Assembly (NCBI RefSeq): GCF_000092125.1
Contig: NC_014212.1
Location: 454,001-518,000 of the forward strand
From: Allomeiothermus silvanus DSM 9946
Lineage (GTDB): Bacteria; Deinococcota; Deinococci; Deinococcales; Thermaceae
Direction: 5' to 3'
Length of the DNA: 64,000 bases
Both the position numbers and the translations under genes were made by a program. The notes beneath the pieces are model-generated. The model did not search any database, had not been told where the DNA came from, and saw only the letters and a list, made by a program, of their open reading frames with translations. Position 1 is the first letter of the stretch. Every line of letters starts with the position of its first letter. Shown here in pieces: positions 17,589-26,889 of the stretch.

Positions 17589-18866
17589 TCAATCGTCGGC
17601 TGCTGAGCCCTGTAGGCCTCCTACCTGGGGCTCTTGCGGGGCTTTGCCGTAAAAAGCCCGCAGGATCACGTAAGCCACCACCCCGGTCAGGATCGGCACA
17701 AACAGCACCAGTACCCATAGCAGGGCATTGGGCAGGTTGAGGTCGATCTTGTAGCCGGCTAGGGTGGCCATGATGTAGAACATCAGCATTCCGATCACAA
17801 AGCTGGTGCGTCCGGGGTGCTGGCTGGGCAGCTCGAGGTAGCGTTGTTTGTGGGGCTGGGCATCAATGAAGGGGATGGCCGCTGCGCCCAAGATGATGAG
17901 CGTGGGAACGAAGATACCTCCCCAGAACTGGGGTCCAAAAGTAGCCCCCAGCAGTTCGAACTTCCAGTTGCTAGGGATCATTTGCAAGATCCCGTAGATC
18001 CACAAGAAGTACCAGTCGGGCTTGACTGCCGGGGTGTTGGCCGTAGGAGGACCGTAAGCCTGGACCGGGTGGGCCAGGAAGATCCCGGCGATCAGCGTGG
18101 TCACCGCCACGTACACCAAGAACAAGATCCCCGCCATTATGCCCTGGGAGGGCAGGGCCGGAACACCCAGGATCTTACCCGGGCTGACCCGCTCGGCGTA
18201 TTTAGGCTGGGTGTGCTTTTGCTTGACCATGATCAGCAGGTGTAGCCCGATGAGGGCGATCAGGGTCAGGGGCAGCCACAGAACGTGTATCGAGAAAAGC
18301 CGGGGGATCATCTGGGTGTTGGTGTTGGAGAACTCCCCCGCGAAGAGGATATTGACCAACAGCCCGCCTACCCAGGGCGCGGCTGCTCCGATCTCGTAGC
18401 CGATCTTGGTGGCGGTGATAGCGTAGTTATCAAAAGGCAGCGCGTAGCCCGTAAAGGCCGTCACGATGGCCAGCACCAACAAGCCGATCCCCACCAGCCA
18501 GTTCAGCTCGCGCGGCTTCTTGTAGGCGCCTGAGAGGTGGATGCGGATCATGTGCAAAAAGGCCGCCGCGATCATGATGTGGGCCGACCAGTGGTGCAGG
18601 CTGCGGATTACCGCTCCGAAGGGCAGCGAGTCGATGTAGAGAATAGAGGCATAGGCCGCGGGTAGCTTCTGCCCGTCGGGGGTGGTGACCTCCCGAATGG
18701 AGGGCTCGTAGTTCAGAGTCAGGAAAACCCCGGTAAGCACCAGCACCACAAAGGCAAACAGGGTGATCTCGCCCAGGAAGAAGGTGTGGTGCACCGGGAA
18801 GGCTTTGCGGAAGAGCTTGCTGTTCAACCTTTGGAGGTCGAGGCGTTCGTCCAGCCACTTATACAT
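17589..18866 (-). CDS. fbcB: cytochrome b subunit of the bc complex
   Basis: A 425-residue membrane protein with about 8-9 helices, cytochrome b6 and subunit IV being fused in one chain. Haem-ligand histidines are H91 (SLHHW) and H105 (FLHMI) in the second helix and, 14-15 residues apart, the pair in SIHVLWLP and GLHLLIM. The quinol-site motif PDWYFLW (the PEWY equivalent) is present near residue 287. It carries quinol oxidation and transmembrane electron transfer. Last gene of the fbcC-D-F-B cluster, 9 bp after the Rieske gene, and followed by a strong terminator. Confidence 0.95.
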   Translation of the reverse strand: MYKWLDERLDLQRLNSKLFRKAFPVHHTFFLGEITLFAFVVLVLTGVFLTLNYEPSIREVTTPDGQKLPAAYASILYIDSLPFGAVIRSLHHWSAHIMIAAAFLHMIRIHLSGAYKKPRELNWLVGIGLLVLAIVTAFTGYALPFDNYAITATKIGYEIGAAAPWVGGLLVNILFAGEFSNTNTQMIPRLFSIHVLWLPLTLIALIGLHLLIMVKQKHTQPKYAERVSPGKILGVPALPSQGIMAGILFLVYVAVTTLIAGIFLAHPVQAYGPPTANTPAVKPDWYFLWIYGILQMIPSNWKFELLGATFGPQFWGGIFVPTLIILGAAAIPFIDAQPHKQRYLELPSQHPGRTSFVIGMLMFYIMATLAGYKIDLNLPNALLWVLVLFVPILTGVVAYVILRAFYGKAPQEPQVGGLQGSAADD

Positions 18867-18875
18867 GCTCCCCTC

Positions 18876-19508
18876 CTAAACGTCGGCCCCAGGCTTGAAC
18901 AAAAACCCCGCCGTGGCGACGATGCGGTTTCCTTCAAGCTTGATGGGCAATTGCGGTACCGGGCCGGGCACTGGCCCCGCCACCACCTTAGCCCCTTGCC
19001 GGGGATCGTATTCCCCACCGTGGCAGGGACAGTGCCACACGTTATTCTTCCACTGGCTGATGGTGCAGCCCAGGTGCTTACAGATCGCCGAGTACGCCAC
19101 GATGCCCTGCGCCGCGTATTTTGCGGTCTCCGGGCTCAAGGAGGAGGGCTCGAGCTGCATCACCATGATGGTATTGGTGGCCAGCTGGTTTTTGACCACG
19201 TTATTCTCGGGGTTCTTGGGATAGGCGATGATGAACGGTGGGTCGGATTTCAAAGCCGCCTGAAGGTCGGCGGGGGTGATCTCCTGCCCGGCCTTGGCCC
19301 CTTGCGCCCAGACTAAGATATCTCCGGCCTTGACCGGTTCTTTTTCCGGGGTAACCACCACCTTGGGGATAAAACCCACCCCCACGTATAAGGTGGAGAG
19401 CACCGAGAGCCCCACCCCTACGCCGATGGCAGCTTGCAACACCGTGCGGCGCTGGATGTGCTCCTGCTGCTCCTGGACCGGATCGATCGAGTGTTCGGTG
19501 TGTTCCAT
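18876..19508 (-). CDS. fbcF: Rieske iron-sulfur protein of the bc complex
   Basis: 210 residues: an N-terminal membrane anchor (about residues 22-47) and a C-terminal Rieske domain with CKHLGC (C143, H145) and CPCHGG (C160, H163) binding the 2Fe-2S cluster; C148 and C162 form the conserved disulfide. It takes electrons from quinol and passes them to cytochrome c. Position between fbcD and fbcB is the Thermus order. The twin-arginine RRTV before the anchor is consistent with Tat export. Confidence 0.95.
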   Translation of the reverse strand: MEHTEHSIDPVQEQQEHIQRRTVLQAAIGVGVGLSVLSTLYVGVGFIPKVVVTPEKEPVKAGDILVWAQGAKAGQEITPADLQAALKSDPPFIIAYPKNPENNVVKNQLATNTIMVMQLEPSSLSPETAKYAAQGIVAYSAICKHLGCTISQWKNNVWHCPCHGGEYDPRQGAKVVAGPVPGPVPQLPIKLEGNRIVATAGFLFKPGADV

Positions 19509-19572
19509 GTCTTGCCTCTTCGAGTGCGGTACGGCTATAGATGAGCCAGGGTGAGGTGGCTTACCAGCCTGG

Positions 19573-20082
19573 CTACCAGGGGAAGTCCCCTTTCTCGTCC
19601 TCGGCCACCACCTCTTCGGGTAGGTAAAACTTCTTGTAGAGGGCGATCAGGAAAGCGATCACCAGCATCATTGCGGCGAAGACCAACCCTTGCAGCCAAG
19701 TAGGGTTAGCCGCGGCTACCTCGGCGGGCTTGAGCGGGTTGGCGGCATAGGCGAAGGTGATGAGCCGCACGAAGAAGCCCGAGAGCATCACCAGGAGCAG
19801 CGAGAGCACGATCCCCGCGACCAGGGGAGCGCTGCCAGGCTCGGGTTGTTGGATGCCGGGGCGCAGCTCTTGGCCCTCAAGCCAGTTCGAGAGCAGCCCG
19901 ATAAACCCGTAGATGAACAGTACCAAAGCGAAGGCGATGAGCCCGATCCCGCCCACCGAGAGGTGATCCACGTTCTCGCCCGCCAAGCGGTTGATGTGCT
20001 GTTGGTTGAGCATCGCCGTCACGAAAATCGCCACGGCAAATAGCAGCGAGAAGGTAGGGATCACGTTGTCGTTGCGGTACAT
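19573..20082 (-). CDS. fbcD: bc complex accessory membrane subunit
   Basis: A 169-residue protein with four hydrophobic segments and no cofactor motif. Its identity rests on position: in Thermus the second gene of the bc operon encodes a small membrane protein of unknown role. The ATG at 20080-20082 lies 9 bp after the fbcC stop, and a normal 64-bp gap separates it from fbcF. It probably helps assemble or stabilise the complex. Confidence 0.75.
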   Translation of the reverse strand: MYRNDNVIPTFSLLFAVAIFVTAMLNQQHINRLAGENVDHLSVGGIGLIAFALVLFIYGFIGLLSNWLEGQELRPGIQQPEPGSAPLVAGIVLSLLLVMLSGFFVRLITFAYAANPLKPAEVAAANPTWLQGLVFAAMMLVIAFLIALYKKFYLPEEVVAEDEKGDFPW

Positions 20083-20091
20083 GCTCCCTCC

Positions 20092-20898
20092 TTATCGGGC
20101 GGCTTGGGCTTGTTCGGGCTTTACGCCGCCAAACTTGTTGCCCCAACTGTTGCGGATATAGGTAGCGACCGCCGCCACCTCCTCGTCGGAGAGCTGGCCG
20201 AAACCGGGCATGGGCTGGGTGTACTTCACCCCATTTACCTCAACCCCGGAGGCGAGGCCGTGGATAACGGTCTTGACCACATGCTCGGCATCAGCAAGGT
20301 TGGGGTTTCCGGCTAGCGGTGGGAAAACCCCCGGAACCCCGGTGCCGCCAGCCTGGTGGCAGCCCGTGCAGTACGCGCTGTACACCGTCTCACCTTTGAC
20401 GAGAAGGGCCTGATCTACGGCTACGGCCTCCCCGCCACCAGTCTGCGTCCCGCCTGCGTGGGCTCCATGCCCACCTTCAGCGACAGCTTCGGTCTTCGCC
20501 ACCTCCTTGACCACCTCGTTGAACCCCGGGTTGAGCGCGAAGAAGCCCCAGACTCCCCCCAGCACCACCACCGCGGTGACGATGAAGCCTACCAGGGGAA
20601 AGCGCGAGGGTGGAGGAGGAAGATCAGGATCGCCTACCCGGATGGTCATCTCGAGGTTCCCGCTCACTTCCTTGCCTTCCTCGAGACCCTCTACCACCAC
20701 CCCGGGGGTATTGCTCACCTTGAAGGGGATCTCCTTGACCTCGCTTCCGCCTCCCCGATAGTGGGTCACTACCCGCATCAGGTGATCGCCGTCAGGAAGT
20801 TTGGTAGTATCGAAATTGACCTTAAAGGGCGGTTCTTTGAGTACCTGGATAGGCTCTTTTGCGTTGTCGACGTATACCTCAATCCGCTCGATGGGCAT
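20092..20898 (-). CDS. fbcC: membrane-anchored c-type cytochrome of the bc complex with Ig-like N-terminus
   Basis: 268 residues. Residues 1-65 look like an Ig-like beta-sandwich (VEVYVDNA, PFKVNFDTTKLPDGDH), followed by a single membrane helix at about 100-120, a Gly/His linker, and a cytochrome c domain with CTGCH (C177, C180, H181) and a likely axial Met in PMPGF. No cleavable signal is present, so the N-terminal domain would sit inside the cell. The ATG has AGGAGGAAG upstream. A TATAAT is present at 21038-21043 on this strand, about 140 bp ahead, as a possible operon promoter. Confidence 0.85.
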   Translation of the reverse strand: MPIERIEVYVDNAKEPIQVLKEPPFKVNFDTTKLPDGDHLMRVVTHYRGGGSEVKEIPFKVSNTPGVVVEGLEEGKEVSGNLEMTIRVGDPDLPPPPSRFPLVGFIVTAVVVLGGVWGFFALNPGFNEVVKEVAKTEAVAEGGHGAHAGGTQTGGGEAVAVDQALLVKGETVYSAYCTGCHQAGGTGVPGVFPPLAGNPNLADAEHVVKTVIHGLASGVEVNGVKYTQPMPGFGQLSDEEVAAVATYIRNSWGNKFGGVKPEQAQAAR

Positions 20899-21061
20899 CT
20901 ATCTTCCTCCTGGCCAGTCTGGAGTGCCTGGCAACCGTACCAAAGATTACCAGATCACGGTGTGGGCGGTGCCCCCTCGTGACAAGTTTAGTTAAGATCA
21001 CCGGGGCAAATGTCCCTTAACCGGCCATAACGGATGAATTATAGTCACAGATTTTGGCGCT

Positions 21062-21832
21062 TTATTCCGGTGTCTCGCCGCGCAGGATCGCCACGCTGCG
21101 GCGCACCCCTTCTACACCGCCTTGCACCTCGAGGGCTGCGGTTCCGCTAAAGCCCTGAAGCTTTCCGCGCACCCAGGCCCAGTCCACGGTGCCCTCGCCT
21201 ACTACCAGATGTTCGTCCTGCTGTCCCTGGTTGTCGTGCAGGTGCCAATGGATGAGGCGGTCCGAGAGGGCCTGATAGTAGCGCTTGTAACCCCCTGGGC
21301 CCAGCTCGATCTGACCGTGCCCCACGTCGAGGCAAAAGCCGTAGGCGGGGTGATCGGCGAGCAAGCTCTTGAGTTCATCCACCCCTTCTAGAAGATCGGC
21401 TTCGGAAAGGCGGGTGTTCTCGAGCGCGATGGGGATGGGGGAGGGCTGGAGCGCGGCCAGGGCTTCGGCTAGTCGGAAGCGAGCATATTTGAGGGCGATT
21501 TCGATCCTGAGGGGAACCTGCCCGGTATGCATCACCGCGCAGGCGGCTCCGATGGTATGACCGAACTCGAGGGCGGTCTTGGTTCGCTCCAGGGAGCTTT
21601 TCCAAGCCAGCGGCACCAGGCTGGCCGAGTTCAGGTCCACGAAGGGCAGATGCAAGGTGAAGCCGACCCCGGCCACGCGGCCCATCTCGGCGAGTTCTCG
21701 AGCCGAAGGCAGCCGGGGGTCCATTTCGTGTTGGTCGTAGGCAATCTCTAGCAAAAGCCCCAGTTCGGCAGCCAGATCGAAGGCGGTTGGATAATCAAGG
21801 CCAGCAGTGAGCGGGCTAAAACCCATGCGCAT
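21062..21832 (-). CDS. sugar phosphate isomerase/epimerase (AP-endonuclease-2-like TIM barrel)
   Basis: 256 residues with the xylose-isomerase-like barrel signatures IALENTR (metal-ligand Glu near residue 138), CLDVGHG (near 170) and HWHLHDN (near 198), and a C-terminal Glu in ALEVQGG. It is the last gene behind an ABC importer for a sugar-like compound, separated by ~156 bp, and may process the imported substrate. A TATAAA-type -10 on this strand near 21873 could give it its own promoter. Specificity unknown. Confidence 0.8.
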   Translation of the reverse strand: MRMGFSPLTAGLDYPTAFDLAAELGLLLEIAYDQHEMDPRLPSARELAEMGRVAGVGFTLHLPFVDLNSASLVPLAWKSSLERTKTALEFGHTIGAACAVMHTGQVPLRIEIALKYARFRLAEALAALQPSPIPIALENTRLSEADLLEGVDELKSLLADHPAYGFCLDVGHGQIELGPGGYKRYYQALSDRLIHWHLHDNQGQQDEHLVVGEGTVDWAWVRGKLQGFSGTAALEVQGGVEGVRRSVAILRGETPE

Positions 21833-21988
21833 GGTGACCCTACGCTAAACCTAACGACCCGGGAAAAGTGTTTATATCGCACACCGCGAGTCTGCGCTAA
21901 CCTGCGTGCACTTGCCTAAAAACCTTCCCAGATGAGCTAACCGGGTCTGTCCTGAGCCACCTGTACCATCCGCCCTAACCGATAGCCC

Positions 21989-23182
21989 TTATCTGGATGC
22001 TTCTGCCTTACGCTGGGCCTCCTCAAGGGCTTGGCGGGCGGGAACGTTCCCTTTTAGGGCTTTCTCCAAGGCCTCCTCCAAAAAGTTTCGCCACACCGCG
22101 AACTGCGGCACTCGGGGGCGGGGTTGGGCATTCCCTACTTGCTGGAAGGCCACCCGGCGGTAAGGGTTTTCCTTATAGAAGCCCTCGAGCAGGGGTTCGG
22201 CCGACTTCCGCATGGGCAGGTAATACGAGGCTTGCACCCATCTTGCGACGACCTCGGGTTCCATCAGGTACTTCCAAAACTCCACTGCCCCGCGCTGCTG
22301 CTCAGAGCTGGCCCCCCGCACCACCACCAGTTGCGCTCCCCCTAAGGGCACCTTGCCGCCCGGCTCGCGCGGCACCGGAGCCACCCCTAGCTTGAAAGCG
22401 AACGAGAAGTTCTCAGCCGCAGGCCAGTTGGCAATGGAGGCGAAGACCATCATACCCTTGGTGCGTACGAAGTCGAGCTGGGCGAAGGTGGCCTCAGCCA
22501 GGTTGCGCACCGAAATGACCCCGCTACGGTTTAGGTTTTGTAGAAACTCGAGGGCCTCCACTACCTGGGGGGAGGTAAAGCTGGGTTTCCCATCGGGGGT
22601 TACGAGATTGCCCCCACGGCTGGTGACCATCGCCTCGAAGGTCCAGGACTCGGTGAGCGCGATGAAGCCCTTGCTTTGGCGGCTGCTCATGGCTCGGGCG
22701 ACCTCCCCGAACTCCTTCCAGTTGGTAGGAACCTTCAGGCCCTTAGCCCGCAGTTGGTTCTCGTTAAAGAAAAGTACCGGGGTGGAGGTGTTGAAGGGCA
22801 ATCCGTAGCGCTTTCCGCCGATGACCCCGTACTCCCAGGCCGCGTCGAACAAATCGTTCTCGAAGGGCAGGGCGCGCACCAGGTCATCTAGCGCTACTAC
22901 GCTGCCCTCGGCCACTAGCCGCGGGAAAAACACCACTTCGGCCTGGTATAGCACCGGGGCTCCACCTGCCCGCAGCGCGGAGACCAGGCTACTTTCCTCG
23001 TCGCGGTAGTCGCCCTTGTACACCGGGACCACCCGGAAGCTACGCTGCTTGGCATTGAACTCTTTGGCAAACTGATCGATGGCCCGACCCGCCGGGCCAT
23101 CCATGGCGTGCCAAAAAGGGATCTCTACCTGGGCAAAGGCCAAGCTAAACGCCAGAAAAAGCCACGCTGCGACTCGCTTCAC
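21989..23182 (-). CDS. ABC transporter substrate-binding protein (family 1, UgpB-like), second copy
   Basis: 397 residues with a signal peptide (MKRVAAWLFLAFSLAFA). The mature part has the family-1 sugar-binding layout (IPFWHAMDGPAGRAIDQF, RYGLPFNTSTPVLFFN). It is a paralogue of the protein at 23286-24491: the last ~25 residues (FLEEALEKALKGNVPARQAL) are identical and the DNA is still similar, indicating tandem duplication and divergence. Pattern and DYRD motif resemble glycerol-3-phosphate/polyol binding proteins. It probably recognises a different sugar for the same permease. Confidence 0.88.
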   Translation of the reverse strand: MKRVAAWLFLAFSLAFAQVEIPFWHAMDGPAGRAIDQFAKEFNAKQRSFRVVPVYKGDYRDEESSLVSALRAGGAPVLYQAEVVFFPRLVAEGSVVALDDLVRALPFENDLFDAAWEYGVIGGKRYGLPFNTSTPVLFFNENQLRAKGLKVPTNWKEFGEVARAMSSRQSKGFIALTESWTFEAMVTSRGGNLVTPDGKPSFTSPQVVEALEFLQNLNRSGVISVRNLAEATFAQLDFVRTKGMMVFASIANWPAAENFSFAFKLGVAPVPREPGGKVPLGGAQLVVVRGASSEQQRGAVEFWKYLMEPEVVARWVQASYYLPMRKSAEPLLEGFYKENPYRRVAFQQVGNAQPRPRVPQFAVWRNFLEEALEKALKGNVPARQALEEAQRKAEASR

Positions 23183-23285
23183 ACTTTCCTCCCGCGCTGG
23201 TGCACCTATCTTATCCGTTGATACAGGCTATTTGTCAGGTAAAGCCCCCGGTGCTGAAGCTGAAAAAACCGCTCTGCCCTCGAGC

Positions 23286-24491
23286 TTACTTCCGCTCGAC
23301 AGCTTCTGCCTTGCGCTGGGCTTCCTCGAGCGCCTGGCGGGCGGGGACGTTTCCTTTGAGGGCTTTTTCTAAAGCCTCCTCGAGAAAGGTGTACCACACG
23401 GTCACCTCGGGGTCTCGGATCCAAGGGCTGGCCCTCTCCACTTGGCTGAAGGCCACCCGGCGGCGGGGGTCTTCTTTATAGAAGTCCTCGAGTAGGGGTT
23501 GGGTGCTGCGGCGCATGGGTAAGTAGTAGGTGGCCTTGACCCAGCGGGCGATGTTCTTGGGCTCCATCAGGAAGCGCCAGAAGGCCACCGCGCCCTTGAC
23601 TTGCTCGGGGCTGGCCCCTTTGAGCACCACCAGCGCCCCGCCCGCCAGCGGAACTTTCCCGCCTTGCTCAAGCGGCACGGCAGCCACCCCCAGCCGGAAG
23701 GGAATGGGGGCGCGGTCTTCGATCAGCGGCCAGATGGTGATGGGAGCCAGGCCCATAAAGGCCTTGGTGCGTAGGAAGTCGGCCACCGAGAATTGGGCCT
23801 CGGCGATGTTGCGGCTTTGGGCGTGGCCTGCGCGTACGATCTTTTGCAGGAACTCGAGCGATTCCACCACCTTGGGGTGGGTGAAGTCCGGGCGGCCCTG
23901 GGCGTTGACCAGATCGCCTCCACGGCTCATCACCAGGGCGTTGAAGCTCCAGATATCGCTGGAGACGATGAGCCCCTTGGCAGCGCGGCTAGAGAGCTTG
24001 GCGGCTGCTTCGGCTACTTGGTTCCAGTCGGTTGGGACCGGGATATTGCGGGCGCGGAACTGGTCGGCGTTATAGAAAAAGATCGGCACCGAAAGCCCAA
24101 TGGGTAGCCCATAGGTCTTGCCCTGAAATCTGCCGGTCTCGAGGAAGCCCGGATAGAAGTCGTTGGGCAGATTGTTCAGGTACTCGTCCAGCGGCACCGC
24201 GATTCCTTCTTTGACCATCTGCCCCAGGAAAGAGATCTCCGCATGGAACAAGGTAGGGGCGCCCCCCGCCCTCAGCGCGTTCAGGAGTTTGAGCCCAGCC
24301 TCGCGGTAGTCGCCCTGGTAGCGCGGGGTGATCTTATACTGGCTCTGTGCGGCGTTGAACTCCGCCACCATGGCCTCGAAGGGCTCCTGGCCGGGCGGCC
24401 CGGCGGTGTGCCAGAGGGTGATCTCGAGCGGCTTTTGGGCCAGCCCCAGGCCGAGCAAAACGAAGATGGCGATTCCCAGACGGTGCAGCAT
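23286..24491 (-). CDS. ABC transporter substrate-binding protein (family 1, UgpB-like), first copy
   Basis: 402 residues. The start at 24491 (MLHRLGIAIFVLLGLGLAQ, a signal peptide, with GAGGTG just upstream) is preferred to an in-frame ATG at 24527 that would add a 12-residue basic extension. The mature protein shows ITLWHTAGPPGQEPFEAMV and GLPIGLSVPIFFYN, as in UgpB-type receptors. It follows the two permease genes with 85 bp spacing and precedes its paralogue. No ATPase gene is in the cluster, so a shared MsiK/UgpC-like ATPase elsewhere is expected. Confidence 0.88.
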   Translation of the reverse strand: MLHRLGIAIFVLLGLGLAQKPLEITLWHTAGPPGQEPFEAMVAEFNAAQSQYKITPRYQGDYREAGLKLLNALRAGGAPTLFHAEISFLGQMVKEGIAVPLDEYLNNLPNDFYPGFLETGRFQGKTYGLPIGLSVPIFFYNADQFRARNIPVPTDWNQVAEAAAKLSSRAAKGLIVSSDIWSFNALVMSRGGDLVNAQGRPDFTHPKVVESLEFLQKIVRAGHAQSRNIAEAQFSVADFLRTKAFMGLAPITIWPLIEDRAPIPFRLGVAAVPLEQGGKVPLAGGALVVLKGASPEQVKGAVAFWRFLMEPKNIARWVKATYYLPMRRSTQPLLEDFYKEDPRRRVAFSQVERASPWIRDPEVTVWYTFLEEALEKALKGNVPARQALEEAQRKAEAVERK

Positions 24492-24576
24492 GTTCACCTC
24501 GAGGGCCGGCTTGATTTCCCGACCCAATCCTTAGCCAGTTTGCCATGAAGATGTTTGAGAAGTTTGGCGGCTTCAC

Positions 24577-25350
24577 CTACCCCTTCAAGCCTTTCTCCAC
24601 GCTCTCTATCACCCGCCGCTCGTAGACCAGATAGATCAGCACCAGCGGGAGCGTAGCCGCCAAAGCCGCCGCCGAGAGGATCCCCCAGTCGGCTGGGTAT
24701 TTGCGTTGGAGGTCGGTGAGCCAAGTCTGCACGGTTTTCCATTCCTCTCCGGCCACGATGCGCGGGTAGAGCACCAGGTTCCAGTGCGCGGCGAAGGCTA
24801 GCACCCCGGCGGCCACCAGCGTAGGGCGCATAAGAGGGAAGAGGATGCGGCTGAGCAAAACGCGGTGCCCCGCTCCATCCAGCCGGGCGGCCTCGAGCAG
24901 TTCCTCGGGGATCGAGCGCATCGCCCCGTAGAGCAAAAACACGATAAAGGGGCTGGCCGCGAAGGGCAGGATCAGGGCCCAGACCGTATCGAGTAGGTGC
25001 AGGCTCTTGAGCAGGCCGTAAAGGGGAACCAGCAATAGCTCGGCGGGTACGGCCAGCAAGAGCAGGAAGAAGGGGAGCACCTTGAGCCCTTCCTTGATCG
25101 CGTAGGCTGCCAGAAAAGCCGTAAAAAGTTGCAAAAATGTGACCAGGCTCGAGACCGCTAAGGAAAACCCCATCCGCCCCCAAAACCCTTCCTTGGCCAA
25201 CACCTGGAAGTTCGCGAGGGTAAAGCCAAAACGGCTCAGCAGCTCCCCTGAGTACACGATCTCCTGCGGGATAAAGGCGGCGAAGGCCATCCACAAAAAG
25301 GGAAGGGCGACCAGGAAAGCCGTGATCAAGACGAAGAGATGGCGGATCAT
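24577..25350 (-). CDS. ABC sugar transporter permease (MalG/UgpE-like)
   Basis: 257 residues, six membrane helices. The cytoplasmic EAA loop that docks the ATPase is clear: EELLEAARLDGAG near residue 152, followed by LPLMRP-like FPLMRPTL. Overlaps the upstream permease gene by 4 bp. Forms the heterodimeric channel for import of the ligand carried by the two binding proteins. Confidence 0.9.
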   Translation of the reverse strand: MIRHLFVLITAFLVALPFLWMAFAAFIPQEIVYSGELLSRFGFTLANFQVLAKEGFWGRMGFSLAVSSLVTFLQLFTAFLAAYAIKEGLKVLPFFLLLLAVPAELLLVPLYGLLKSLHLLDTVWALILPFAASPFIVFLLYGAMRSIPEELLEAARLDGAGHRVLLSRILFPLMRPTLVAAGVLAFAAHWNLVLYPRIVAGEEWKTVQTWLTDLQRKYPADWGILSAAALAATLPLVLIYLVYERRVIESVEKGLKG

Positions 25351-26222
25351 TCGCCCTCCCGCAGCAACCGGGCCTGGGCGTAGGCGAAGCTGAGGGTCAG
25401 GATCAGCACGATCACCGTGATGGCAGCAGCGTAGCCCAGCCGGAAGTTCTCAAAGCCGGTCTCGTAGAGGTAATAGCCGAGCACCCGGGTACCCCCGAAG
25501 GGGCCTCCGCGGGTGAGCAAAAACACCGCACTATACGACTGCAAAGCCAGCACCGTGCCGATTACCAGCAAGAAAGTAATGGCCGGGCGGAGCAGGGGTA
25601 GGGTGATGTAGCGGAAGGCCTGGGCGGCGGTAGCCCCGTCCACTGCCGCAGCCTCCAAGAGCGTCCGGGGGATTGCTTTGAGCCGTGCCGAGACCACCAG
25701 CACCCCGTACCCCACGTGCCGCCACAGGGTAAAGAGCACCACCAACACCAAGGCCCAGAACACCTCCTGGTCCCAGCGGGGGATGGGGACGAGGGCTGCC
25801 AGGGCCCCATACTCGGGGGCGAAGAGGGTGTACCAGGAGAGGGTAGCTCCCCCCAGTGTGACCAACCCCGGCAGGAACAAAAGCGCCTTGACCGGACGTT
25901 CGTACCGCTGGCCATCCAAGGCCAAGGCCAACAGCACGGCCAGAATCACAAAGGCTGGGAGGGCCATGGCCATGAAATACAAGGTGGTGCGCAGGCTGGC
26001 CCAGAAGGCCGCGTCGCGGAGGATTTGGCGGTAGTTCTCCAGCCCCACCTCCTTAGGTGCGCTCAAGCCCGACCAATCCCAGGTGGAGAACCGCAGTACG
26101 TCGAGAAAGGGATAGAGGATGAAAAGCGCCAAAATTCCCATGGCCGGCAGGGCGAAAAGGTGGGCCGGGTTGAAGCGCCAGGCCCTTCTAAATTGGGTGG
26201 AGGAAGGGGGAGCCATACGCAC
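25347..26222 (-). CDS. ABC sugar transporter permease (MalF/UgpA-like)
   Basis: 291 residues with six membrane helices and the EAA loop RTLLEAAAVDGATAAQAF followed by ITLPLLRP (about residues 187-215). The N-terminus (FNPAHLFALPAMGILALFILYPF) is typical of the first permease of sugar ABC importers. First gene of the operon permease-permease-receptor-receptor-(isomerase). Confidence 0.92.
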   Translation of the reverse strand: MRMAPPSSTQFRRAWRFNPAHLFALPAMGILALFILYPFLDVLRFSTWDWSGLSAPKEVGLENYRQILRDAAFWASLRTTLYFMAMALPAFVILAVLLALALDGQRYERPVKALLFLPGLVTLGGATLSWYTLFAPEYGALAALVPIPRWDQEVFWALVLVVLFTLWRHVGYGVLVVSARLKAIPRTLLEAAAVDGATAAQAFRYITLPLLRPAITFLLVIGTVLALQSYSAVFLLTRGGPFGGTRVLGYYLYETGFENFRLGYAAAITVIVLILTLSFAYAQARLLREGE

Positions 26223-26271
26223 GGGCTCTCCTAGGGAGAGAACCCTTCATAGTCTACCGAGGGGCCTGAGG

Positions 26272-26772
26272 TTACCAAAGGTAAAGGACGGAAATCTTCA
26301 GCGGGTAGCGATCGGAGGTAGCGGCTTCCAAAGCTACTGGATCTAAGTAAAACCGCGCCCCCAGCCCATAGGCCAGATGAAAACCGTCCTGGTAGCCTAG
26401 CCCAACGTAGGCAGAGATGGCCCCCCCGGGGACCTCCAGGGTAGCGGGTACGCCTAGGTGGGCTCCGAATCCGCTATTGATGTAGCGCAGGTCAATTCCT
26501 ACCCCTACCGACATCGAAAGGTCACCGATGCTGAGCGCAGGCAGCAGGTTGGCTTTGGTGAGCACCCACACCGAGGGGTTATCGGGCAATATGGCTTCCA
26601 CGTCTAACCCGGTGTCGATGCCCAAGGGGCTGAAGGGCAGGCCCAGGCTGCCCTGGAGGGTGAGGCCCCGGTTGAAGCTAAACCCCACCCCGATGGTGTT
26701 CTCGGGATAGGCAGGGGCTTGGGCGGCGGCCAGACCGGCGAGCACGGTGAGGGTGGCGAGTATTCTCTGCAT
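26272..26772 (-). CDS. exported beta-barrel-like protein, 166 aa
   Basis: The ATG at 26770-26772, with GGAGGACACG directly upstream, gives a signal peptide (MQRILATLTVLAGLAAA) and a mature chain of alternating hydrophobic/polar strands rich in Gly and Tyr (IGVGFSFNRGLTLQGSLGL, YVGLGYQDGFHLAYGLGARFYL). This looks like a small outer-membrane beta-barrel. A longer frame upstream starts at 26925 but lacks a ribosome-binding site and would bury the signal peptide. Function unknown. Confidence 0.75.
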   Translation of the reverse strand: MQRILATLTVLAGLAAAQAPAYPENTIGVGFSFNRGLTLQGSLGLPFSPLGIDTGLDVEAILPDNPSVWVLTKANLLPALSIGDLSMSVGVGIDLRYINSGFGAHLGVPATLEVPGGAISAYVGLGYQDGFHLAYGLGARFYLDPVALEAATSDRYPLKISVLYLW

Positions 26773-26877
26773 CGTGTCCTCCAAACGCTCCGCCAAGATG
26801 GGGCGGGTGCGCAGTCGCCCCATCATAGCAAGGGAGTGGGGTGGCTCGAGTTTGCCCATGCTCACAAAAACTTGAGG

Positions 26878-26883
26878 TTTAAT
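26878..26883 (+). promoter_or_regulatory. putative leaderless -10 box
   Basis: TTTAAT ends 6 bases before the ATG at 26890, the spacing of leaderless promoters common in Deinococcus-Thermus. A TTGCCC at 26852-26857 is 20 bp upstream, a little far for a -35. Confidence 0.4.
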
Positions 26884-26889
26884 GGCCGC

